64,000 bases of DNA from Duganella sp. 1411 (GTDB lineage: Bacteria > Pseudomonadota > Gammaproteobacteria > Burkholderiales > Burkholderiaceae_D), in NCBI RefSeq assembly GCF_017833525.1, contig NZ_JAFICD010000001.1:372001-436000 (forward strand). The letters are read 5' to 3'. Positions 8,126 through 20,959 of the stretch are shown here, in pieces. The notes below the pieces were generated by a model, which searched no databases, was not told where the DNA came from, and saw nothing but the letters and a program-made list of their open reading frames with translations. Position 1 is the first letter of the stretch; each line of letters begins with the position of its first letter. The translations under genes were made by a program, and so were the position numbers.

Positions 8126-9576
8126 GCCGGCAGCACTTTCAGGCGGCGCAGGCAGAAGCGCTCGGCGCCTTGCGGGCGGGCGCTGACGAACCACAGCGCG
8201 AACACGGTGGCCACGTACACCAGCGCGCCGGCGCCGGAATCGGTCAGCAGCCGCAGCCACGGATTGACGCCGGCCAGGCGGGCGTCCAGCCACGCCACCG
8301 CCAGCGCCATGACGGCGACCCCGGCCACCGGGCGCCAGACGGTGCGCAGCACCTCGCCCCAGCCGAACTTGAGCAGCCGTTTGGTGGCGCTCATCTCCAG
8401 TATCACGTCGACCAGCTGCGCGGTCAGATACGCGTAGCCGGCGCCGACGATGCCGTAGCGGCGCATGAACAGGTACAGCGCCGGGAACAGGATCAGCAGG
8501 TAGCAGGTCTGCACGATGGCCACCTCGTGCGGCCGCCCCAGCGCCAGCCACACCGAGGCGTTGTTGGTCTGGGTGGCGGTGATGGCGCCGCTGACGGCGA
8601 GGATGGCGATCAGCGGCACCGCCTGCTGCCACTTGTCGCCCAGCATGGCCTGCACCAGCGGCTCGGCGACGCAGGCGATGCCGATGCCGACCGGCAGGAT
8701 CAGCAGGGTGATCATGCCCAGCAGCCGGAAATACGAGGCCGAGATCAGCGCCGGCTCGGCCATCTTGGAAAAGCCGGGAAAGGTGACCCGGTTGATCGGC
8801 GCCACCAGTTCGGTCGACGGCAGGTTGGAGATCTCGTACGACACCGTGTAGACACCCAGGCCGGCGGCGCCGAAGTAGCGGCCGATGATGAAGGTGCAGC
8901 CGTCGTGGCGCAGGAAGCCGAGCGCGTTGTTGAGCAGCATCCATTTGGAGAAGTGGAACAGCTCGCGCATCGCGCCCAGGCCGAAGCGGGGCCGGTAGGC
9001 GTTCATGATGTAGCTCATCGCCACGGTGATGGCGCGCCCCAGGCACATGCCCAGCAACAGCGCCCAGTACGAGTGCAGCAGGTAGGCGGCGCCGATGGTG
9101 ACGACGAAGGTGCCGAGGCGGCGCACCATGATGAAGTTGAACTCCTGGCGGAAGTCGAGCTCCTTGCGGAAGTTGACCACGCCGACGTTGCCGAACGCGT
9201 TGATCAGGTACATCAGCGACAGCACCCACATCACGCCGACCAGGCGCGGCTCGCCGTAGAAGCGGGCCGCCGGGTGCGCCAGCGCGACCAGCGCGGCGGC
9301 GCAAAACACGCCGAAGATCACGTTCAGCGTCCAGACGGTGTCGTAGTGGCGGCGCTCGGCGTTTTTCTTCTGGATCAGCGCCAGGTCGAAGCTGAACGCG
9401 CCGAGCACGTCGAGCAGGCCGCCGATGGCGGTGGCCATCGCCACCAGGCCGAAGTCGTCCGGCGCCAGCAGGCGCGCCAGCAGCAAGGTGCTGACCATGC
9501 CGATGCCGCGGTCGACCAGGCGCGCGGTGATCATCCACACGATGCCGGTGGCCATGCGTTCGTTAATGTGCGTCAT
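8122..9576 (-). CDS. Oligosaccharide flippase (Wzx/MOP superfamily)
   Basis: A 484-residue integral membrane protein with 12-14 hydrophobic segments, of the polysaccharide-transport family that flips undecaprenyl-linked repeat units across the inner membrane. The family-typical N-terminus is seen in GIVWMITARLVDRGIGM and LLLARLLAPDDFGLVA (about residues 10-45). I start at the ATG at 9576 (MTHINERMATG); an in-frame TTG at 9612 is less likely. It is the first gene of the minus-strand block and is coupled to the next gene by ATGA. It implies Wzx/Wzy-style assembly for at least part of the polymer. Confidence 0.88.
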   Translation of the reverse strand: MTHINERMATGIVWMITARLVDRGIGMVSTLLLARLLAPDDFGLVAMATAIGGLLDVLGAFSFDLALIQKKNAERRHYDTVWTLNVIFGVFCAAALVALAHPAARFYGEPRLVGVMWVLSLMYLINAFGNVGVVNFRKELDFRQEFNFIMVRRLGTFVVTIGAAYLLHSYWALLLGMCLGRAITVAMSYIMNAYRPRFGLGAMRELFHFSKWMLLNNALGFLRHDGCTFIIGRYFGAAGLGVYTVSYEISNLPSTELVAPINRVTFPGFSKMAEPALISASYFRLLGMITLLILPVGIGIACVAEPLVQAMLGDKWQQAVPLIAILAVSGAITATQTNNASVWLALGRPHEVAIVQTCYLLILFPALYLFMRRYGIVGAGYAYLTAQLVDVILEMSATKRLLKFGWGEVLRTVWRPVAGVAVMALAVAWLDARLAGVNPWLRLLTDSGAGALVYVATVFALWFVSARPQGAERFCLRRLKVLPA

Positions 9577-9772
9577 GCGGCGCGGAACCCCGGTTGGAAA
9601 TGGCGGCGGCAACGTTCTTGTGGCTACAATTCGTTGTCATTTTTGCTTATTAATAAGCTATTATCATGATTCTCGCGTAAGCATTTGAGCGAGTCAAGCC
9701 TGGCATGGAGACGACCACGACCGGTGGTCGCCCGTGCGGCGCCCCCAATTCTCGTTTCGGTCAGGAGCAGCG

Positions 9773-10717
9773 ATGTCGCAACCCGCCGTGTCGGTCGTTA
9801 TTCCGGTGTTCAACGCCGGTGATTTTTTGCGCGAAGCGGTGCTGTCGGTGCTGGGGCAGCAGCCCCTGGACGGGCAGCCGCTGCCGGTGTTCGAAGTGGT
9901 GGTGGTCGACGACCGCAGCACCGATCCGGCGACCCGCGCCGTGCTCGACGAGATCGCCGCGTGGCCGATGGTGTCCGTGTTGCGAAATCACCACTCGAAG
10001 GGCGCGGCCGGCGCGCGCAACACCGGCATCGAGGCCGCGCGCGGCGAGTGGATCGCCTTCATCGACGCCGACGACATCTGGTTCCCGCACGGGTTGGCGC
10101 AGCGCTGGCAGGTGCAGCGCCAGCACCCGGAGGCGCACTGGATCGCCGGCAAGATCAGCCTGTTGCGGCCCGAGGACGGGGCCTTCGCGCCGCTGGACCG
10201 GCTGACGGCGGCGTGCCCGGCGTCGCCGCCGCCGGCGGCCGTGCAACGGCTGCGCCGCCCGGTGGCCGAACTGGCGCGCGACTGCATCGTGATCCCGACC
10301 ACCACGTTGATACGCCAGCGCCTGCTCGTGACCAAGGGCCTGTTCGACGAGCGCTTGCGGCGCGCCGAGGATTACCACCTGTGGTTCCGCTGCGCGCTCG
10401 ACAACGACCTGTGGATGGTGACCGAGGAGGTGGCCTACTACCGCATCCATCCGGCCAGCCTGACCCACGGCGACGCGCCGCGCTTCCTGCTCGAGGACAA
10501 CATGCTGCTGATGCTGCTGAACATGCCGGCGTGGCGTTCCTACCGCGCGCTGCTGCTCGGGCGCCTCGACATGGTGATGCAGGACCATTGCTACTTTTAC
10601 CGGGGCCGGCGGCGCTACGCCGCCGCGCTGCGCTGCGCCGCGCGCTGGATCCGGCTGCGCCCGTTCCATCCGGGCGCGTGGAAGGAGCTGCTGGCCAGCG
10701 GCCTGCGCGCTGGCTGA
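9773..10717 (+). CDS. Glycosyltransferase family 2
   Basis: A 314-residue GT2 enzyme. It shows VSVVIPVFNAGDFL (residues 5-18), VVVVDDRSTDP (about 43), GAAGARNTGIEAARG and WIAFIDADDIWFP (about 90), and an RRAEDYHLWFRC acceptor motif near residue 200. The start at 9773 follows an AGGAG site. It is transcribed away from the flippase block across a gap of about 200 bp and stands alone; a 326-bp AT-rich gap separates it from tviB. It belongs to the exopolysaccharide set by position, with unknown sugar specificity. Confidence 0.87.
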   Translation: MSQPAVSVVIPVFNAGDFLREAVLSVLGQQPLDGQPLPVFEVVVVDDRSTDPATRAVLDEIAAWPMVSVLRNHHSKGAAGARNTGIEAARGEWIAFIDADDIWFPHGLAQRWQVQRQHPEAHWIAGKISLLRPEDGAFAPLDRLTAACPASPPPAAVQRLRRPVAELARDCIVIPTTTLIRQRLLVTKGLFDERLRRAEDYHLWFRCALDNDLWMVTEEVAYYRIHPASLTHGDAPRFLLEDNMLLMLLNMPAWRSYRALLLGRLDMVMQDHCYFYRGRRRYAAALRCAARWIRLRPFHPGAWKELLASGLRAG

Positions 10718-11043
10718 GTTCGGCTCCGGGCCGCCGCGCCGGCGCCCGTGATTCCTAGCCGCAACCTTCGTCGGCAATGTGTCGCAAACGGGCCACGCCG
10801 CCGTTGTAATCACACAATGTGGTCAAAATGGTACGCACGAGTTTGTCATAGAGCGCGCGCCCCATCGGCTAGCGAAAAGCACGAAAAAGCTTTTTTTATC
10901 GCTTGCATTTTTTTGTCGGTTCGATAACTATTGGCCCTAGCGAACGATGGTGTAAAAATTATATCTTACCTGACGTTTTAATAATTATTTGTCAAGCGTA
11001 GCGGGTAGGCAAAACAGGTGGCGCGTCCTTACTGGGGTCTGCA
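10718..11043 (+). promoter_or_regulatory. AT-rich leader/promoter region of the tviB-prsR operon
   Basis: A 326-bp gap with no gene. From about 10880 to 11010 it is strikingly AT-rich for this genome. A sigma-70-like pair TTGGCC (10931-10936) and TAAAAA (10953-10958, 16-bp spacer) is the best candidate start. A weak GG-N10-GC match at 10866-10881 is not convincing as a sigma-54 site. No terminator with a clear T-tract was seen after the preceding gene. Confidence 0.4.
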
Positions 11044-13394
<2,351 letters not shown>

Positions 13395-13467
13395 CAAACC
13401 AGAAGGGCGCGGCGCCGGCGGCAACGGCACCGACAACCCTCATCGTAGCAGTCCATGGGGATAGGGT

Positions 13468-14868
13468 ATGTTGAAAATTTCAAATCACTACGTGTCGAAG
13501 GTGGCGGCCAGTCTGCTGTTGATCGAAATATTGATGTTGGTGGCGGCCTTCCACGCGGGCGCCGCGATCCTGCTGCTGCACGACGGCGTTGGCGCGCCGC
13601 CGCTGCACAATTTGATGGCCGCGGCTCTGACGTTCGCGCTGGCGATCGTGTTCAGCATGAGCACCTTCGGCATGTACCACCTCGACGCCATGCAGGGCTT
13701 CCGTCCGCGCCTGTTCCTGCAGCTGCTGCCGGCGTTCGCGATGGCCGTCGGCATCCTGGCGCTGGTGTTCTATGTGGCGCCCAGCCTGTACGTCGGGCGC
13801 GCCGTCCTGCTGCTGGTGCTGGCCATTTCGCTGGCCGGCGTGGTGCTGGTGCGGGCCATGTTCGTCAGCGGCTCGCAGTCCAAGATGCTGACCTCGCGGC
13901 TGATCTTCCTCGGCCACGGCGCCGTCGCCAAGGAATGCGGCGACCTGGCGGCCAACACCGGCAGCTACCAGAAATACCAGGTGGCCGGCTACGTCGCCAC
14001 GCCGCACGAGGCCTGCTGCGTCAACGCCGGCGCGGTGCTCGACATGGACCTGGGCGACTCGCTGGTCGACATCGCGCGGCGCTATAAGGCGCGCGAGATC
14101 GTCGTCACGGTGCAGGAGCGGCGCGGCGGCGCCTTGCCGATCAAGGATCTGCTCGAGTGCAAGCTGCACGGCGTGCGGGTGATCGACGCCACCACCTTCT
14201 TCGAACGCGAAAGCGGCCAGATACGGGTCGACTCGCTGCAACCGAGCTGGCTGGTGTTCGGCGGCGGCTTCGACCAGAGCCCGGTGCGCATCGTCATGAA
14301 GCGCGTATTCGACCTGGTGGTCAGCGCCGTCATCCTGGCGCTGGCGCTGCCGGTGATGCTGCTGACGGCGGCGGCCATCCGCCTGGAGGACGGCGGCCCG
14401 GTGTTCTACCAGCAGGAGCGCGTGGGCAAGGATGGGCGCCGCTTCTTCATCCTCAAGTTCCGCAGCATGGGCATCGACGCCGAGAAGGCCGGGTCGCCGC
14501 AATGGGCGATGGTCAGCGATCCGCGCGTGACGCGCATCGGCAATATCATCCGCAAGTGCCGCATCGACGAGCTGCCGCAGCTGCTCAACGTGTTCAAGGG
14601 CGAGATGAGTTTTGTCGGCCCGCGCCCGGAGCGGCCGTACTTCGTCGACCAGCTCAACGCGCAGCTGCGCTTCTACCAGCTGCGCCACAGCATCAAGCCC
14701 GGCATCACCGGCTGGGCGCAGGTGCGCTACGGCTACGGCGCCTCGGTGTCGGACGCGATCCAGAAGCTGCAGTACGATCTTTACTACGTGAAGAACAACA
14801 GCCTGTTCCTCGATGTGCTGGTGCTGATCGACACCCTGAAGGTGGTCTTGTTCGGCGGCGGACGATAG
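13468..14868 (+). CDS. XrtA/PEP-CTERM system polyprenyl-phosphate sugar-1-phosphate transferase
   Basis: A 466-residue priming transferase of the TIGR03013 type. Four hydrophobic segments (about residues 12-130) are followed by a cytoplasmic nucleotide-binding-like region (about 145-255), another membrane segment (about 285-305), and the bacterial sugar transferase domain with RVGKDGRRFFILKFRSM, CRIDELPQLLNVFKGEMSF, VGPRPERP and GITGWAQV. It starts the repeat unit by moving a hexose-1-phosphate onto undecaprenyl phosphate at the inner membrane. It lies 73 bp after tviC and 18 bp before prsK in one operon. The initiating sugar is unknown. Confidence 0.9.
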   Translation: MLKISNHYVSKVAASLLLIEILMLVAAFHAGAAILLLHDGVGAPPLHNLMAAALTFALAIVFSMSTFGMYHLDAMQGFRPRLFLQLLPAFAMAVGILALVFYVAPSLYVGRAVLLLVLAISLAGVVLVRAMFVSGSQSKMLTSRLIFLGHGAVAKECGDLAANTGSYQKYQVAGYVATPHEACCVNAGAVLDMDLGDSLVDIARRYKAREIVVTVQERRGGALPIKDLLECKLHGVRVIDATTFFERESGQIRVDSLQPSWLVFGGGFDQSPVRIVMKRVFDLVVSAVILALALPVMLLTAAAIRLEDGGPVFYQQERVGKDGRRFFILKFRSMGIDAEKAGSPQWAMVSDPRVTRIGNIIRKCRIDELPQLLNVFKGEMSFVGPRPERPYFVDQLNAQLRFYQLRHSIKPGITGWAQVRYGYGASVSDAIQKLQYDLYYVKNNSLFLDVLVLIDTLKVVLFGGGR

Positions 14869-14886
14869 TTTGCGGATGGAGGCACG

Positions 14887-16941
14887 ATGCACGGCAGCAT
14901 AAACAGCCTCAGTTACGGGTTGGCGGCGGGCGCCTTCGTGGCGTTCGGCGCATTGCTGCTGGGCGGCTGGAGCCGGCGCCGCCATGCCGGCGCGCTGCTG
15001 CTGGCATGTTTGTGCTGCGCCGCCTGGGCCGCGCTGATCGCCGCCGACGCCGCCGGCGTGGCCGGCGCCGAACGCTGGATCGATCTGCTGGAGGTGGCGC
15101 GCAACGCCGCCTGCAGCTTCTTCATTTTGCGCTTGCTCGGCTATCCGCGTGCCGACGGCCGGCGGCGCTGGTACGGCTACTGCGCCGGCTACGGCGCCGC
15201 GCTGTTCCTGGCGCTGCTGCCGGGCTGGCAGCTGGCGCGGGCCGACGGGCTGGCGCTATCGACGCTGCTGGCGGCGCGCACCATCATGGCGGTGGCCGGC
15301 ATGGTGCTGGTCGAACAGCTGTACCGCCAGAAGGACGCGCAGAGCCAGTGGGCCGTCAAATACGCCTGCCTCGGCATCGGCGGCATCTTCGCCTACGATT
15401 TCTATCTGTACTGCGACGCCTTGCTGGTGCGCGGCGTCAGCGCCGACATCTGGGCCGCGCGCGGCGTGGTCAACGCGCTGACGGTGCCGCTGATCGGGGT
15501 GGCGGTGGCGCGCAGCGCGGCCTGGCCGAGCGGCATGCTGCTGTCGCGCCAGGCCATGTTCCATTCGGCCGCCTTGCTCGGCTCCGCCGCCTACCTGATG
15601 GCGATGGGCGGCGCCGGCTACTACCTGCGCTACGTCGGCGGCAACTGGGGCGGGCTGATACAGGTCGGCTTTCTGTTCGGCGCCATGCTGCTGCTGGCCG
15701 GCGTGCTGTTCTCGGGCACCTTCCGTTCGCGCCTGAAGGTCTTCATCAGCAAGCACTTCTACCGCTACGACTACGACTACCGCGAGGAGTGGCTGGGCTT
15801 CACGCGCAAACTGTCGCAACAGACCCCGGGTCCCGCCGAACGCGCCATCGAGGCGGTCGCGCAGCTGGTCGAAAGCCCAGGCGGCGCGCTGTGGATCTGG
15901 CGCGACGGCGACCACTTCGCGCTGGCCGCGCACAGCAACATGACGGTGCCGCCGGCGGCGGCGGGCGGCGGCGACCGCGAGCAGGATGCCGCGTTCTGCC
16001 AGTCGGTCGAACACCATCAATGGGTGATCGACCTCGCCGAAGCCGGGCAGCGCGCGCCGGTGCCGGCGTGGCTGGCGCGCTTGCCGCGCGCGCGGCTGGT
16101 GGTGCCCTTGCTGCTGCAGGACCGGCTGTTCGGCCTTCTGCTGTTGCAGGAGCCGCGCAGCGCGCTGCGCCTGAACTGGGAAGTGATCGACCTGTTGAAA
16201 GTGGCCGCCAGCCAGGTCGCCAGCTATCTGGCGCTGCAGGAGACCACCACCGCGCTGATGACGGCGCGCCAGTTCGAATCGTTCCACCGCATGTCGACCT
16301 TCATCGTCCACGACCTGAAAAACCTGGTGGCGCAGCTGTCGTTGATGATCCCGAACGCCAAGCTGCACCGCGATAATCCGGAATTTCAGCAGGATATGCT
16401 CGACACGGTCGACCATGGCGTGCAGAAAATGAAGCTGATGCTGCAAAAGCTGCAGCGCAGCGACGCGCCCGAAGCGGCCGGGCCGCTGGAGCTGGCGCCG
16501 CTGCTGGCGCAAATGGTGGCCCAGCGCGGCAGCGCCATGCCCAAGCCGGTGCTGCGCTGCGACGAGCCGGGGCTGTGCGTGATGGCCGCGCACGGACGGC
16601 TGGAGCGGGTGCTGGGCCATCTGCTGCAAAACGCCATCGAGGCCACGCCGCGCGACGGCGAGGTGGCGCTGCGGCTGCGGCGCGACGGCGACCAGGTGCT
16701 GGTGGAGATCAGCGACACCGGGCAGGGCATGACGCCGGAGTTCATCCGCGAGCGCCTGTTCAAGCCATTCGAATCGACCAAGGCGGCCGGCATGGGCATC
16801 GGCGCCTTCGAGAGCCGCGAATACGTCGCCGAGTTGGGCGGACGGCTGGAGGTGCACAGCGTGCCCCAGCGCGGCACCACGTTCCGCGTCGTGCTGCCGG
16901 GCTGGCGGGCGGCGGACGTGCCGGTAATCCAGGCAGCCTAA
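14887..16941 (+). CDS. prsK: XrtA/PEP-CTERM system sensor histidine kinase PrsK
   Basis: A 684-residue membrane kinase. The first 285 or so residues contain about eight hydrophobic segments, followed by a GAF-like domain (about 320-460), the dimerisation/phospho-acceptor helix FIVHDLKNL with His475, and a HATPase domain (about 585-675) with QNAIEATPRDG, DTGQGMTPEFI and GMGIGAFESREYV. The C-terminal ATPase closely follows the PrsK family. Its partner is PrsR, 78 bp downstream. In Zoogloea, PrsK/PrsR and RpoN are known to control PEP-CTERM gene expression. The stop codon lies in the first unit of a 15-bp tandem repeat. Confidence 0.93.
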   Translation: MHGSINSLSYGLAAGAFVAFGALLLGGWSRRRHAGALLLACLCCAAWAALIAADAAGVAGAERWIDLLEVARNAACSFFILRLLGYPRADGRRRWYGYCAGYGAALFLALLPGWQLARADGLALSTLLAARTIMAVAGMVLVEQLYRQKDAQSQWAVKYACLGIGGIFAYDFYLYCDALLVRGVSADIWAARGVVNALTVPLIGVAVARSAAWPSGMLLSRQAMFHSAALLGSAAYLMAMGGAGYYLRYVGGNWGGLIQVGFLFGAMLLLAGVLFSGTFRSRLKVFISKHFYRYDYDYREEWLGFTRKLSQQTPGPAERAIEAVAQLVESPGGALWIWRDGDHFALAAHSNMTVPPAAAGGGDREQDAAFCQSVEHHQWVIDLAEAGQRAPVPAWLARLPRARLVVPLLLQDRLFGLLLLQEPRSALRLNWEVIDLLKVAASQVASYLALQETTTALMTARQFESFHRMSTFIVHDLKNLVAQLSLMIPNAKLHRDNPEFQQDMLDTVDHGVQKMKLMLQKLQRSDAPEAAGPLELAPLLAQMVAQRGSAMPKPVLRCDEPGLCVMAAHGRLERVLGHLLQNAIEATPRDGEVALRLRRDGDQVLVEISDTGQGMTPEFIRERLFKPFESTKAAGMGIGAFESREYVAELGGRLEVHSVPQRGTTFRVVLPGWRAADVPVIQAA

Positions 16942-16998
16942 ATACACGCAGCCTAAATAAACGCGGCCTAAATACACGCGGCCTAAATACATGCGGCC
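16933..16998 (+). repeat. 15-bp tandem repeat across the prsK stop codon
   Basis: Four full units of the form GCRGCCTAAATAMAY begin at 16933, 16948, 16963 and 16978, followed by a partial GCGGCC. Differences are single substitutions. Because 15 is a multiple of 3, each unit repeats the Ala-Ala-stop codons in the prsK frame. This looks like recent slippage duplication of the 3' end of prsK. It separates prsK from prsR. Confidence 0.9.
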
Positions 16999-17019
16999 GG
17001 AAAGCCAGAGAGGTAAGAA

Positions 17020-18372
<1,353 letters not shown>

Positions 18373-18425
18373 TGTCAATGTTGTACAGTACGCCTTAACT
18401 TCAACATCTTTGAGACGGGGCGAAT

Positions 18426-20165
18426 ATGGCAAGCAAATCCAAACCGGCGGTCGGCGGTCAGTGCAAGATGTCGGCCAGCCTGGCCGTTCTGGTGGCGTCC
18501 GGCGGGGCGGCGCCGGTGTCGGGCGCATCGGATTTATTGACGGTCAAAAACCGCGCGCCGGGCCTGGCGCCGGTTTATCACGTGCTGGTCCGGTGCAGCG
18601 ATTCGCACACCACGGCCATCGCCGGGGTCAAGCTTGCGCAAGGTTCGGGCGCGGTGAGGACGGCGCTGGTGCCGGCGGCCAAGCTGATGGAGTTCGTCCA
18701 GGATGAAAAAGTGGAGCGCGTGTCGGCGCCAAGACGGCTGCGGCCGCTGATGGACATCGCCGGACCGCTGGTCGGGGCGCCCGGATATAGCGCGCAAAAC
18801 AATGTATCGGGCGCGGGCGTGATCATCGGGATCGTCGATACCGGCATCGACGTCGGCCATCCCGCGTTTGCCGGCCGCATTTTGAAGATCTGGGACCAGG
18901 AGATCGCGGGGCAGGGACCCGGGGCCGGCTTCAGCAAGCTTGGCCGCGTGCTGACCGGGGCGACGATCGACGCCAGCGCCGACCTGGAGGGGCATGGAAC
19001 CCATGTGGCCGGCATCGCCAGCGGCGCGTTGCCGCCGTATAGCGGCATCGGCGGTGGCGCCGAGCTCATCATCGTCAAGACCAATTTCCAGAACAGCGCG
19101 ATCGTCGAAGGCGTGCGCTGGATCTTCGACGAGGCGAAAAAGCTGGGCCGGCCGTGTGTCGTCAATCTCAGCCTGGGCGGCCACTTCGACGGCCACGACG
19201 GCGAGGACGACACCAGCGTCGCCATCAGCGACGAATGCGGCCCAGGCCGGCTGGTGGTGGCGGCGGCGGGCAACGAGGGCGGCGATCCGATCCACGCCCG
19301 CCAGCGCGCCGAGGCCAGCCACACGGCCTTGTTCGAGATTAAGGTGCAGCCGAAGAAATCCAACCTATCGGCGCCTTGGTTCCTGATCAACGGCTGGTAC
19401 TCGGGCAAGGCCAAGTGCGAGGTGCGGGTGACCAGTTCCACCGGCGCGGCGACCGCCTGGCAGGGCTTGCTCAGCGCCGATCCGGCCGCGAAGACCACGA
19501 TGCTGGGCCGCGACCAGGTGGTCGTGTCGACGCCCGATGCCGTGGCGCCCAACGGCGACAGGCAGTTCGTGGTGGAGGTGACGGGGCAGGGGGCGGTGCA
19601 GGGCGGCGTGTGGAAAGTGGAGGTGCGGCGTAAATCCGGCATTGGCACCGACGTCGACGTCTGGCTGTTGAGCGACCAGGAACGTTTTGGCTCGGCCGCG
19701 TTGGCCGCGCCGGTGTTCGATACGCTGATCGGCTCGCCGGGTGCCGGGCACGACGTGGTCACGGTGGCCTCGTACACCTCGCGCAACCAGTGGACCGACA
19801 TCGCGGGCGCGGTGGAGACGGTGGGCTTGACCTTGGGCACGGTCTCCGAATTCAGCAGTCCCGGGCCGCTGCGCGGCGGCGGCTTGAAGCCGGACGTCAC
19901 CGCGCCGGGGGCGATGATCGCGTCGTGCCTGTCGTCGACGTCCAATGTCGACAAGACCGACATCATCGCCCCGGGCTACCGCGTGATGGCCGGGACCAGC
20001 ATGGCGACGCCGTTGGTCACCGGCTTATTGGCGCTGTTCCTTCAAACCCATCCCGCGGCGACGCCGGCGCAAGCCAAGGCGTGGCTGAAAAAGAATTCAG
20101 CCGTGCCCGGTTCGGCCGCGGGCGCGCATGATATAAAGTGGGGATATGGCTTGATCAAGGTGTAG
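18426..20165 (+). CDS. S8 family serine protease (subtilase)
   Basis: A 579-residue subtilisin-like endopeptidase with an intact triad: Asp138 (IVDTGIDVGHP), His190 (GHGTHVAG) and Ser525 (AGTSMATP), plus the oxyanion Asn in AAAGNEGGD. Residues 45-105 resemble an I9-type propeptide (PVYHVLVRCSDS... VERVSAPRRLRPL). An insertion of about 180 residues lies between the oxyanion Asn and the Ser. There is no convincing signal peptide: the start is MASKSKPAVGGQCKMSAS with only a short hydrophobic stretch, so it may be cytosolic or exported by a route I cannot see. A small ORF three bases downstream looks like a separate inhibitor. Confidence 0.88.
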   Translation: MASKSKPAVGGQCKMSASLAVLVASGGAAPVSGASDLLTVKNRAPGLAPVYHVLVRCSDSHTTAIAGVKLAQGSGAVRTALVPAAKLMEFVQDEKVERVSAPRRLRPLMDIAGPLVGAPGYSAQNNVSGAGVIIGIVDTGIDVGHPAFAGRILKIWDQEIAGQGPGAGFSKLGRVLTGATIDASADLEGHGTHVAGIASGALPPYSGIGGGAELIIVKTNFQNSAIVEGVRWIFDEAKKLGRPCVVNLSLGGHFDGHDGEDDTSVAISDECGPGRLVVAAAGNEGGDPIHARQRAEASHTALFEIKVQPKKSNLSAPWFLINGWYSGKAKCEVRVTSSTGAATAWQGLLSADPAAKTTMLGRDQVVVSTPDAVAPNGDRQFVVEVTGQGAVQGGVWKVEVRRKSGIGTDVDVWLLSDQERFGSAALAAPVFDTLIGSPGAGHDVVTVASYTSRNQWTDIAGAVETVGLTLGTVSEFSSPGPLRGGGLKPDVTAPGAMIASCLSSTSNVDKTDIIAPGYRVMAGTSMATPLVTGLLALFLQTHPAATPAQAKAWLKKNSAVPGSAAGAHDIKWGYGLIKV

Positions 20166-20168
20166 AAA

Positions 20169-20438
20169 ATGAGCGGTGCCAAGTATGACGCCGCCCTCAG
20201 CCTGGCGCTGGCGCGGCCGCATGAGGGCAATGTCGAGGTGTCGGTGCGGCTGCGCTCGCCACTGACGCCCGACGAGGTGGCGGCGTTCCAGCAGCTGGGC
20301 TTCTCGGACGCCGATACCCGCCGTCGGGTGCTGTTCGGCGCGCTGGCGCCCGACGCCTTGAGCGGGCTCGCCAAGTTGGACAAGGTCGCACAACTGTCGT
20401 TGGTGCAAAAGATGGCGCCTAATATACAGAAATTGTAG
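20169..20438 (+). CDS. Small protein, candidate stand-alone subtilase propeptide/inhibitor
   Basis: An 89-residue protein starting three bases after the S8 protease stop, so almost certainly co-translated. I do not recognise a named family. Its order VEVSVRLRS / PDEVAAFQQLGF / RRRVLFGAL / APDALSGLAKLDKV / AQLSLVQKM gives a beta-alpha-beta-alpha-beta pattern like the I9 propeptide fold. Its final segment (L.KLDKVAQLSLV) parallels the protease's own VQDEKVERVSAP. Inference: a trans-acting inhibitor or folding chaperone of the protease. It has no signal peptide or membrane segment, matching the protease. The function is untested. Confidence 0.55.
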   Translation: MSGAKYDAALSLALARPHEGNVEVSVRLRSPLTPDEVAAFQQLGFSDADTRRRVLFGALAPDALSGLAKLDKVAQLSLVQKMAPNIQKL

Positions 20439-20444
20439 TCGCCG

Positions 20445-20831
20445 CTATTGCCCGGCGGGCGGCTGCCACAGCTCCACTTTGTTCCCCTCCGGATCGACGA
20501 CCCAGCCGAACTTGCCGTATTCGGAATCGTCGGTCTTATCCAGCACCTGGCAGCCCTCGTCGCGCAGCGCTTGTAGCAGTGCGGCCAGGTCGTCGACCCG
20601 GTAGTTGATCATGAACGGCGACGTGCTCGGCGCGAAATGGCCGCTGTCGGCCGCGCCGATGGACCAGATGGTGCTCCCCTTGAACGGGTTGCCGGCCTGG
20701 TCGGCCCAAGTGAACGCCGTTCCACCCCAGTCCTGCACATCCACGCCCAGATGCCGCTTGTACCAGGCGCGCAGCGCCACCGGGTCCTTTGCGTGGAAGA
20801 AGATGCCGCCGATGCCAGTCACACGTTTCAT
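20445..20831 (-). CDS. VOC-superfamily (glyoxalase/bleomycin-resistance fold) protein
   Basis: A 128-residue protein starting at the ATG at 20831 behind a GGGGAC site; the frame stays open upstream from a GTG at 20873, which looks less likely. It has the paired beta-alpha-beta-beta-beta modules of the fold: IGGIFFHAKDPVALRAWYKRHLG at the start and FMINYRVDDLAALLQALRDEG plus WVVDPEGNKVELWQP at the end. Metal-ligand positions are consistent with His (FFHAKD) and Glu (KVELW). Such proteins range from glyoxalases to binding proteins, and the substrate is unknown. It ends six bases from the convergent small gene. Confidence 0.8.
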   Translation of the reverse strand: MKRVTGIGGIFFHAKDPVALRAWYKRHLGVDVQDWGGTAFTWADQAGNPFKGSTIWSIGAADSGHFAPSTSPFMINYRVDDLAALLQALRDEGCQVLDKTDDSEYGKFGWVVDPEGNKVELWQPPAGQ

Positions 20832-20959
20832 AGGAGTCCCCAATTCGTCGGTATGCCCGTCAAACTTTAACACAGGTGCCCTGGCGGGGACAATTCGTTG
20901 ATCAGCTCGTGTAGCAATGTTAGACCTGACCCTCGGAGGTGGGGTTATTACGCATTTTT

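Noticed and set aside
10866..10881. Weak sigma-54-like pattern (GGCTAGCGAAAAGCA) upstream of tviB
   Set aside because: Several consensus positions fail and the leader would be about 150 nt; I list it only as part of the intergenic description.
14859..14874. GG-N10-TTGC match just before prsK
   Set aside because: It overlaps the preceding stop codon and would start transcription two bases from the prsK ATG, so it cannot serve as that gene's promoter.
15256..16992. Long antisense frame (578 codons) across prsK
   Set aside because: Shadow frame rich in His, Gln and Arg; prsK has an intact kinase domain in the same DNA.
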